Assembly: GCF_001269655.1 (NCBI RefSeq)
Contig: NZ_LHVE01000001.1
Location: 496,001-560,000, forward strand
Source: Pseudomonas thivervalensis
GTDB taxonomy: Bacteria > Pseudomonadota > Gammaproteobacteria > Pseudomonadales > Pseudomonadaceae
Length of the DNA stretch: 64,000 bases
Direction of reading: 5' to 3'
Shown here: positions 55,745 through 64,000 of the stretch, one piece after another
How the letters are laid out: the number at the start of each line of letters is the position of its first letter
Position numbering within the stretch: the stretch's first letter is position 1
Position numbers and translations under genes: made by a program
Notes under the pieces: generated by a model
What the model was told of the DNA's origin: nothing
Databases searched by the model: none
Seen by the model: the letters and a program-made list of their open reading frames with translations, nothing else

Positions 55745-58700
55745 TTGCTCAAGTCCCGTATTCCCGGCTGGTACAGCGGGGCCATCGTGCAGCGCCAGCA
55801 AGAACTGAGCGACCATGAGCTGGAACTTCCAGGCTGGTACGCCAAGGCCTCTCCTGATCTCAGGGACAGCCTCAAGGACAGCCATGCCCAATACCGTGAG
55901 CGCCTGAATCAGGTCGACAACCGGTTGGGCAATATCCAGGACATCCGTGCCTTTGCCGAACCCTTGCTCGAACAGGCGATCCTGGCTGAGTTCAAGCAGG
56001 TGGTGAACGTCAACGAGGTGTATTTCGTCCGCAAGTACGGGCGCAAGACCCGCGATGATTTTTTTTCGGCGTTGGTCCTCGACAGCGAAGGCGGTCATTT
56101 CGATCGCTACGAGTACCGCGGCATGTCGCTGCTGGAGGCGGCGCTGGCGAATTTCGAGGCTGACGAAGAACGCAAGCCCGCCTGTGAGGACTACAACTTG
56201 ATGACCACGGTGCGCCCGTTTTACGGCGGCGATGTGCGGCCTACCACCGACGCTGTGCGCGCAGGGGCCTTGCCGATTGCCCCGGAGGCCTTCGCCAGGC
56301 TGTGTCGCAAGCTCGACTTGGGGCGCCAGTATCAGGCGCACATCAACGCTGTCGTGCGGCCCGACGGCAGCAAGGCCTACGACCACTCACTGAGCGAGCA
56401 TCACCGGCAGGGTTTGGCGCTGAGCAACCATATCGCCCGGGCCAAGGCGGACATCAGCCCTGCGGTCTACCAGATGCTGCAGCAGGTGATCGGCGGGGCA
56501 AGCAGCATCACCCTCGATGGCCAGGCAGTGACATTCAAGTCCCTGAAGATCTTCGACATCGAACTGGTTGGCCCGGTATTGATCGGTCCCGACCTTGAGC
56601 GCAGTCGCCGGGTGGTGCCGGTCGTAGCCTACCTTCCGGGCGATCCCGAGCAGCCGTTAAAAGCCTATGCCTCCAGCGTCGACTTCATGGCCGAACTGCG
56701 GCGACGTCTGCACAACAGCGCCTATCGTCGCTTCTTCAGCCGTTTCGTGCCGCTGCGTCAGCAGGGGGTGTTTTTCCGGCGCTTCAAACAGCTCTATCAA
56801 CCGTCCCCGACGGTCGATGATCAGGCCGATTACCCACTCAAGTCGTCGTTGCGCAACCTGCCCATGGACACGGCGCCCATTCCCGGCGACCTGTGGGACG
56901 CGCTACGCCTGCGGCAGATCGAGAAGATCCAGGCTGACGCGCGAGCGGTGGCGGTGCCCACCGGCGATGAAGACCAGAAAGCACGTCTGGCACGCCTGGA
57001 CAGTTACCTGGACGCGGTGGTCGATGTGTTCAACCTGGCGGCGTTCGTCGTGCCAGGGCTGGGCCCGCTGATGTTGACGGTTGGGGCCGTGCAGATGTTC
57101 AACGAGGCCTTTGAAGGTATCGAAGCGTTCGAACGTGGGGAGACCCGGGAAATGTGGGCGCATTTCTCCAGCGTGGCCCTCAACACCGCTTTTGTCGCCA
57201 CCGGTGCGGCGGTGCTGCCGCACATTCAATGGTCGGGCACGGTGGATCGGTTGGAGCCGGTTCAATTGACCAATGGTGAAGCACGTTTGTGGCGCCCCGA
57301 CCTGAGCGTCTACCAGAGTGAACTGGCGCCTCCCGCAGCTGCGAACCCGGATGCCCAGGGCCTGTATCGGGTCGGCGATCAGCAGATCCTGCCGCTGGGT
57401 GAACAGCATTTTGAAGTGCAACAGGATCCGCAGACCCTTCGTTATCGCATTCGCCACCCCTCCCGTCCTGACGCCTACCAGCCCGAGCTGACGGACAACG
57501 GCAACGGGGCCTGGCACCACGAACTGGAACAGCCGCGCACCTGGGAAGGCTCGACGCTGATGAGGCGCCTGGGGCACGGCGTCAAGGATTTCAGCGATGC
57601 CGAACTGGAGCAGATTCGCCTCGCCAGCGCGACCCCGCAGGACGTGCTGCGGCGGCTGCATGTCGAGGGCGAGCCGGTGCCGGCGTTACTGGCCGACACC
57701 CTGGGGCGCTTCGACCTCTGCCGACAAATCGACACGTTCATCGGGCAACTGCAAAGCGAGGCGCCGCCGGGCCATGACCTGGCCGAGCCGATGTTGCACC
57801 TGCTGACCCAATACGGCCCGTGGCCAAGAGGGCTGAAGCTGAAGATTGTCGACGGTACCGGCCGGACGCGCTGGGAATACGTCCGGCCCTCGGAAAGCGA
57901 GACGCCGGTCCGTGAGGCCAGCCTGACCGAGGCCAAGGTCCGCACGCCAGCGCTGTTGAAAAACCTGATCGAAGCGGTGGATGCCGTAGGCGTCGATCTG
58001 TTGGCCACGGCGAGCCCGCCGATTGCGAAAACCAACATGGACGCTCGCGTCCGGCACCTGCGCCAGGCACTCGCCGAGGCGGCGGTGAGTGAAAAGGTGC
58101 AGTTGCTCAACGATTACTACGCCCTGGGCGAGACGCGAGATGACCCCCATGTCGCGCTGATCAAGTCGCGTTTTCCTTCGGTTCCGGCCACGGCGATCGA
58201 GCAGATCATCACCTTGGCTGGCCCCGAAGAGCTGCAGCAAATGGACGCCTGGGATTTCGCCGAGGCCAGCCAGACCAAACCCATCCCGCTGCGCATCGCC
58301 GAAGAGTTGCGCCACTTCCAGCGCGCGGTGCGCCTGAACCGAGCCTACGAGGGCCTGTATCAGGACGCCTTGGTCACGGCGGATACGCCTCGACTGGTGT
58401 TGGCCACCCTGGAAACCTTGCCCGGCTGGAGCGACACGCTGCGCATCGAATTGCGCGAGGCCAATGTGTCCGGCACCTTGATCGACAGCATCGGGCCGCA
58501 CAATGCGGCGCAGACCAAGATCGTGGTCAGGGACGATGATCGCTACCAGGCCTTTGACGACAACGGCAATGAACTGAGCCATTGGGGCAGCGTCTTCGAT
58601 GCCTTGCAGCATGCCCTGCCGGATGCCGAACGCCGGGCCATGGCTCGACCTTCGATTCATCACGGCGACTTGTTGAAAAAGGCGATCGGCGCTTCGCCGG

Positions 58701-60709
58701 TGGGCCGGGATACGCTGGCGAGCTGCTTGAAGATGCCCGCGCTCAAGCCCACCTTTAAATCGCCGTTGCGCCTGGCTTCGGGCCGAGTCGGTTACCCCCT
58801 GGGCGGACTGCGGGATTGGTTGGGCCTGGGCCGGACGCCGGAAAACCGGGTGTTGGAGCTGTACCCGAGCTACACGGCGGCACAAACCGAGAGGCTGTTG
58901 CGCTCTCTGGGTGATGGCGCGGTGAGGGAGCTCAAGCGACGTAAAGTCGAGCTGAAAATGCTGCGCCGGGATCTGGACCGTTGGGTTGCTACCCTCGATT
59001 GGCGTGTTGTGGGTACTCGCTATCAGCAAGTACCACTGGGGATCAGGCAGGTGGCGGCCAGACAAATCGAGCGATGCTGGAGGCGTCAGACCTCGGTCGC
59101 TATAGGAGCGGATCGTCGAATCATCGGCTATAAGCTTGATTTGAGTGGAATGGACCTCGGCCCACTGCCGGAACTGACGGCGGACTTCAGCCATGTGGGC
59201 GTGCTCTATATGCCTGACATGCGCTTGACGCTGCACAAATGCGAAAGCTTCCTCAGCGGATTCCCTTCCATTCGCCGGTTGGACCTGTCCAGGAACCGGT
59301 TGATCGATATTCCCCGGGCCCTGGAGGGGATGAGGAACCTGGAGACGCTACGACTGGAGGCGAACCGAATCGGCCTGACACCTCGTAGCGTTGAAATCCT
59401 GCAAGGCCTTACCCGCTTGAAAAACCTCGACCTGGATTCCAACGTGCTGGGGCGCCTGCCGGATTTCAGCAGGTTGCCTGACCTGGAACGATTGCACCTG
59501 AAGAGTACCGGGATCACCGCCTGGCCCACCGGCCTGCGCGACCAGCCGCTGACGCTGATTGATTTGCGCGACAACGGCTTGACCCAGGTGCCGGATCACC
59601 TGCTCGACCCGCCCGCCGAGCGTGCCCATGTCACCGCACGCCTCAATCGCGTGACGTTGTTGCAGGGCAACCCATTGAGCGAGACGGTCCAGCAGCGCAT
59701 GCGTGATTACTGGGCGACGGTCTCGCAGACGCGTCCTGAATGGATGGTCCTGCGTCTGCCTGATGCGTTTGGGTTTTCAGAGACGGTCGGGCCGTCGAAT
59801 ATGCAGCAATGGATGCTTAACCTGCCCGCGGGCCAACTGGCGCACAAGAGAGTCTTATGGCAAAGCCTGGCGGATGAGCCGCAATCGGGCGAGTTTTTTG
59901 AGTTGTTGCATCGGTTGGCTAACTCTTACCAGGGCCTGAAAGATCATCCGGACCTCCAGGCCCGCGTTTGGCAGATGCTTGACGCGATGGGGCGTTCCAC
60001 CGAGCTGCGTGATGAACTGTTCGACCTGGCCGGCCAACCTGCCTGTGAAGATCGCGCAGCCTTGTCGTTCAGCTACCTGGAAATCCGCTTGATGATCCAC
60101 AACGCCAGGGCCTTGGCGGTTGGAAAGGATGAGGCGGCAACGCTGGTCCAGTTGGCCAAGGGGCTGTTTCGCCTCGATGAGGTAGAAAGCATTGCCCTGA
60201 AGAATATCCAGCGGCGCCGTGACGCGATCAACGCCCGCCCCGACCTGACCAACGAGGAAAAGCTCGAAAACCTGGCGCTGATCGAAGAGGTCGAGGTCCG
60301 TCTGGCTTTCCGGGTGGGGCTCAAGAATCGACTGAGGCTACCGGGGCAACCCGAGGGCGGGGTTTTTCTCACGCTGGGCGATGTCACCCCTGAAATGCTC
60401 GACGCCGCTGCCAATCAGGTCCTGGCATTGGACGATTCACCCCAGCAGTTTCAATCGCTGGTGGGCCGGGATTTCTGGATCGACTATTTGAAGCAGCAGC
60501 ATGGGGCTTCCTTCCAGGCGCTGAATGACACCCTCATCGCCAACCAGATCGAGCTGGATGAAGCGAAGGCGGCCGGGACCCTGGAGGAAGCCGACTACGT
60601 CAGCCAGTCCGAGGCGTTGGGCCTGCAACACAAGATCAAGGAAGCGGAGCTGGTCCAGTCGTTGACGCGAACCGAGCTGGACGCGCTGCCGGAGAGTACC
60701 GATCTGTAA
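55745..60709 (+). CDS. LRR effector with NEL E3 ubiquitin-protein ligase domain
   Basis: A 1,654-residue protein from TTG. N-terminal ~1,050 residues: a large region resembling the dermonecrotic-toxin-like domain found on Pseudomonas NEL proteins, with a hydrophobic part at about 422-490 (VVDVFNLAAFVVPGLGPLML). Leucine-rich repeats occupy about 1130-1290 (IRRLDLSRNRLIDIP, LKNLDLDSNVLGRLP). The C-terminal domain has the NEL motif, putative catalytic C1434 in QPACEDRAALSF, matching the CEDR motif of IpaH/SspH ligases. These act as E3 ligases inside host cells. No in-frame ATG exists at the 5' end: see the C6 tract at 55707. No secretion system is nearby. Confidence 0.88.
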   Translation: MLKSRIPGWYSGAIVQRQQELSDHELELPGWYAKASPDLRDSLKDSHAQYRERLNQVDNRLGNIQDIRAFAEPLLEQAILAEFKQVVNVNEVYFVRKYGRKTRDDFFSALVLDSEGGHFDRYEYRGMSLLEAALANFEADEERKPACEDYNLMTTVRPFYGGDVRPTTDAVRAGALPIAPEAFARLCRKLDLGRQYQAHINAVVRPDGSKAYDHSLSEHHRQGLALSNHIARAKADISPAVYQMLQQVIGGASSITLDGQAVTFKSLKIFDIELVGPVLIGPDLERSRRVVPVVAYLPGDPEQPLKAYASSVDFMAELRRRLHNSAYRRFFSRFVPLRQQGVFFRRFKQLYQPSPTVDDQADYPLKSSLRNLPMDTAPIPGDLWDALRLRQIEKIQADARAVAVPTGDEDQKARLARLDSYLDAVVDVFNLAAFVVPGLGPLMLTVGAVQMFNEAFEGIEAFERGETREMWAHFSSVALNTAFVATGAAVLPHIQWSGTVDRLEPVQLTNGEARLWRPDLSVYQSELAPPAAANPDAQGLYRVGDQQILPLGEQHFEVQQDPQTLRYRIRHPSRPDAYQPELTDNGNGAWHHELEQPRTWEGSTLMRRLGHGVKDFSDAELEQIRLASATPQDVLRRLHVEGEPVPALLADTLGRFDLCRQIDTFIGQLQSEAPPGHDLAEPMLHLLTQYGPWPRGLKLKIVDGTGRTRWEYVRPSESETPVREASLTEAKVRTPALLKNLIEAVDAVGVDLLATASPPIAKTNMDARVRHLRQALAEAAVSEKVQLLNDYYALGETRDDPHVALIKSRFPSVPATAIEQIITLAGPEELQQMDAWDFAEASQTKPIPLRIAEELRHFQRAVRLNRAYEGLYQDALVTADTPRLVLATLETLPGWSDTLRIELREANVSGTLIDSIGPHNAAQTKIVVRDDDRYQAFDDNGNELSHWGSVFDALQHALPDAERRAMARPSIHHGDLLKKAIGASPVGRDTLASCLKMPALKPTFKSPLRLASGRVGYPLGGLRDWLGLGRTPENRVLELYPSYTAAQTERLLRSLGDGAVRELKRRKVELKMLRRDLDRWVATLDWRVVGTRYQQVPLGIRQVAARQIERCWRRQTSVAIGADRRIIGYKLDLSGMDLGPLPELTADFSHVGVLYMPDMRLTLHKCESFLSGFPSIRRLDLSRNRLIDIPRALEGMRNLETLRLEANRIGLTPRSVEILQGLTRLKNLDLDSNVLGRLPDFSRLPDLERLHLKSTGITAWPTGLRDQPLTLIDLRDNGLTQVPDHLLDPPAERAHVTARLNRVTLLQGNPLSETVQQRMRDYWATVSQTRPEWMVLRLPDAFGFSETVGPSNMQQWMLNLPAGQLAHKRVLWQSLADEPQSGEFFELLHRLANSYQGLKDHPDLQARVWQMLDAMGRSTELRDELFDLAGQPACEDRAALSFSYLEIRLMIHNARALAVGKDEAATLVQLAKGLFRLDEVESIALKNIQRRRDAINARPDLTNEEKLENLALIEEVEVRLAFRVGLKNRLRLPGQPEGGVFLTLGDVTPEMLDAAANQVLALDDSPQQFQSLVGRDFWIDYLKQQHGASFQALNDTLIANQIELDEAKAAGTLEEADYVSQSEALGLQHKIKEAELVQSLTRTELDALPESTDL

Positions 60710-60776
60710 GCGAGTCTGACCCGGTTACTTCAGGCCGGAATGAAACCCGGTAGTGGGGGGCTCATTTGTGGCGAGG

Positions 60777-60861
60777 GAGCTTGCTCCCGCTGGGGTGCGA
60801 AGCAGCCCTCGCTTTTTTGCGGCTGCTTCGCAACCGAGCGGGAGCAAGCTCCCTCGCCACA
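60777..60861. repeat. Family A REP pair
   Basis: Inverted copies of TGTGGCGAGGGAGCTTGCTC between the convergent NEL effector and ureC genes. Confidence 0.9.
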
Positions 60862-60896
60862 AGACTGCACAAGAGCTGCACAAGGGTTGTGCGGGT

Positions 60897-62597
60897 TCAA
60901 AACAGGAAATAACGCTGCGCCATCGGCAGCACTTCCGCCGGTTCGCACCACAGCAACACGCCGTCGGCCTTGACCTGGTAAGTCTGCGGGTCGACGTCGA
61001 TGCTCGGCAGGTAATCGTTGTGGATCAGGTCGGTCTTCTGCACGTCGCGGCAGCCTTTGACCACGGCGATTCTTTTCTTCAGCCCCAGCTGTTCCGGCAA
61101 CCCGGCCTCGGCGGCGGCCTGGCTGATGAAGGTCAGGCTGGTGGCATGCCGTGAGCCGCCGTAGCTTGCGAACATCGGTCGGTAGTGCACCGGTTGCGGC
61201 GTCGGGATCGAGGCGTTGGCGTCGCCCATCAGGCTGGCGGCAATCGCTCCGCCCTTGAGGATCAGCGTCGGCTTGACGCCGAAGAACGCCGGGCGCCACA
61301 GCACCAGGTCGGCCCACTTGCCCACTTCGATGGAACCCACTTCATGGCTGATGCCGTGGGTGATCGCCGGGTTGATGGTGTACTTGGCGATGTAGCGCTT
61401 GATGCGGAAATTGTCGTTGCCTTCGCCGTCGCCGGGCAGGGCGCCGCGTTGCTTCTTCATTTTGTCGGCGGTCTGCCAGGTGCGCGTGATGACTTCGCCG
61501 ACGCGGCCCATGGCCTGGCTGTCGGAGCTGATCATCGAGAAGGCGCCGAGGTCGTGGAGGATGTCTTCGGCGGCGATGGTCTCGCGACGAATGCGGCTTT
61601 CGGCGAACGCTACGTCCTCGGCAATGCTTGGGTCCAGGTGATGGCAGACCATCAGCATGTCCAGGTGTTCGTCGATGGTGTTGCGGGTGAACGGCCGGGT
61701 CGGGTTGGTGGAACTGGGCAGCACGTTGGGGAAACCGCAGGCCTTGATGATGTCCGGCGCGTGACCGCCACCGGCGCCTTCGGTGTGGTAGGTGTGGATG
61801 GTGCGACCCTTGAACGCGGCCAGGGTGGTTTCGACGAAGCCAGATTCATTGAGGGTGTCGGTGTGGATCGCCACCTGCACGTCGAACTGGTCGGCGACGC
61901 TGAGGCAGTTGTCGATGGCCGCCGGCGTGGTGCCCCAGTCTTCGTGCAGCTTAAGACCGATGGCCCCGGCCTTGACCTGTTCGATCAACGGCTCCGGCAG
62001 GCTGGCGTTGCCCTTGCCGGTGAAGCCGATGTTCATCGGGAAGGCATCAGCGGCCTGGAGCATGCGCGCCAGGTGCCACGGCCCGGACGTGCAGGTGGTG
62101 GCGTTGGTCCCGGTGGCCGGGCCCGTGCCGCCGCCGATCATGGTGGTGACGCCGCTCATCAGCGCCTCTTCGATCTGCTGTGGGCAGATGAAGTGGATGT
62201 GGGTGTCGATGCCGCCGGCGGTGAGGATCATGCCTTCACCAGCAATCACTTCGGTGCTGGCGCCGATGGCGATGGTCACGTCGGGCTGGATGTCCGGGTT
62301 GCCGGCCTTGCCAATGGCTGCGATGCGTCCGTCCTTGAGGCCGACATCGGCCTTGACGATGCCCCAGTGGTCGATGATCAGTGCGTTGGTGATCAAGGTG
62401 TCGACGACCTCGGCGGCCAGCAGCTGGCTCTGGCCCATGCCATCGCGAATCACCTTGCCGCCGCCGAACTTCACTTCTTCGCCGTAGGTGGTGAAGTCCT
62501 TTTCCACTTCGATCCACAACTCGGTGTCGGCCAGGCGGACCTTGTCGCCGACGGTGGGGCCGAACATGTCGGCGTAGGCTTGTCTCGAAATCTTCAT
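60897..62597 (-). CDS. ureC: Urease subunit alpha
   Basis: The 566-residue catalytic subunit. Nickel and active-site motifs are in order: [14 protein letters not shown] (two His), [15 protein letters not shown] (the carbamylated Lys), [34 protein letters not shown] (catalytic His) and [15 protein letters not shown] (metal Asp). Hydrolyses urea to ammonia and CO2. It is transcribed after ureB but is separated from it by 140 bases with a REP pair, and from the accessory genes ureEFGJ by 17.7 kb. Length is normal. Confidence 0.98.
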   Translation of the reverse strand: MKISRQAYADMFGPTVGDKVRLADTELWIEVEKDFTTYGEEVKFGGGKVIRDGMGQSQLLAAEVVDTLITNALIIDHWGIVKADVGLKDGRIAAIGKAGNPDIQPDVTIAIGASTEVIAGEGMILTAGGIDTHIHFICPQQIEEALMSGVTTMIGGGTGPATGTNATTCTSGPWHLARMLQAADAFPMNIGFTGKGNASLPEPLIEQVKAGAIGLKLHEDWGTTPAAIDNCLSVADQFDVQVAIHTDTLNESGFVETTLAAFKGRTIHTYHTEGAGGGHAPDIIKACGFPNVLPSSTNPTRPFTRNTIDEHLDMLMVCHHLDPSIAEDVAFAESRIRRETIAAEDILHDLGAFSMISSDSQAMGRVGEVITRTWQTADKMKKQRGALPGDGEGNDNFRIKRYIAKYTINPAITHGISHEVGSIEVGKWADLVLWRPAFFGVKPTLILKGGAIAASLMGDANASIPTPQPVHYRPMFASYGGSRHATSLTFISQAAAEAGLPEQLGLKKRIAVVKGCRDVQKTDLIHNDYLPSIDVDPQTYQVKADGVLLWCEPAEVLPMAQRYFLF

Positions 62598-62635
62598 GTG
62601 CTCGCCTTGAGGTTCTTAAGTCGTATGCAGTCCAT

Positions 62636-62729
62636 TGTGGCGAGGGAGCTTGCTCCCGCAGGGTCGCGCAGCGGCCCTGGGTTTTTGGGGCTGCTGCGCA
62701 GCCCAGCGGGAGCAAGCTCCCTCGCCACA
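62636..62729. repeat. Family A REP pair inside the urease operon
   Basis: Inverted copies of TGTGGCGAGGGAGCTTGCTC between ureB and ureC. A hairpin here would be transcribed within the operon and could change the ratio of the two subunits. Confidence 0.9.
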
Positions 62730-62737
62730 GAGGCGCT

Positions 62738-64000
<1,263 letters not shown>

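Overview
The window is a chromosomal segment of a Pseudomonas, most likely of the P. fluorescens group. The base composition is GC-rich. The protein sequences of PurA, RNase R, DnaB, azurin, AmaA/AmaB and urease are Pseudomonas-like, and noncoding DNA is dominated by REP-type palindromes typical of that group. From memory, the core gene order follows the P. aeruginosa PAO1 purA-rnr-rlmB-rpsF ... ureC-ureB block, so most of this is conserved backbone with accessory inserts.

Layout: 1-3.4 kb purA and a chemoreceptor. 3.6-4.1 kb two identical tRNA-Leu(CAG) units. 4.2-7.6 kb rnr-rlmB. 7.9-10 kb the rpsF-rpsR-DUF2232-like-rplI ribosomal operon, then dnaB and a YgiQ-type radical SAM protein. 14.3-15.7 kb an unrecognised two-gene module. 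15.9-22.8 kb a three-gene transglutaminase / DUF2126 / ATP-grasp + alpha-E cluster. 22.9-24.2 kb small housekeeping genes, then azurin. 25.0-26.0 kb a gene-free region built of a long inverted repeat. 26.0-28.1 kb pncB-nadE. 28.3-32.3 kb a LysR regulator divergent from amaB-amaA (pipecolate/lysine catabolism). 32.6-37.8 kb a five-gene branched-chain-type amino-acid ABC transporter behind a near-perfect sigma-54 promoter. 37.8-38.5 kb a gene-free stretch with a cluster of DnaA-box matches. 38.6-47.1 kb an SDR, an AGE-family epimerase, urease accessory genes ureE-F-G-J, a DesT-like regulator, a 13-residue repeat protein and an AsmA-family protein. 47.2-55.6 kb a ferritin-like protein, LysR/azoreductase, a leaderless lipase, a PsiF-repeat protein, an AI-2E-family membrane protein, an Hsp70 homologue (YegD) and cbpA/cbpM. 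55.7-60.7 kb a 1,650-residue LRR protein with a NEL-type E3 ubiquitin ligase domain. 60.9-64.0 kb ureC, ureB and two GNAT acetyltransferases, the last cut by the window edge.

Three families of palindromic repeats recur: A (core GTGGCGAGGGAGC), B (core GTGGGAGCGAGC) and C (ends GTAGGAGCTG). In two places a C element sits inside the loop of an A pair. The most notable items are the NEL effector, whose natural ATG is out of frame by one base at a C6 tract; the amidoligase-like cluster; the possible toxin-immunity pair at 14.3-15.7 kb; the sigma-54 control region of the transporter; the DnaA-box cluster; and the 265-bp inverted repeat.
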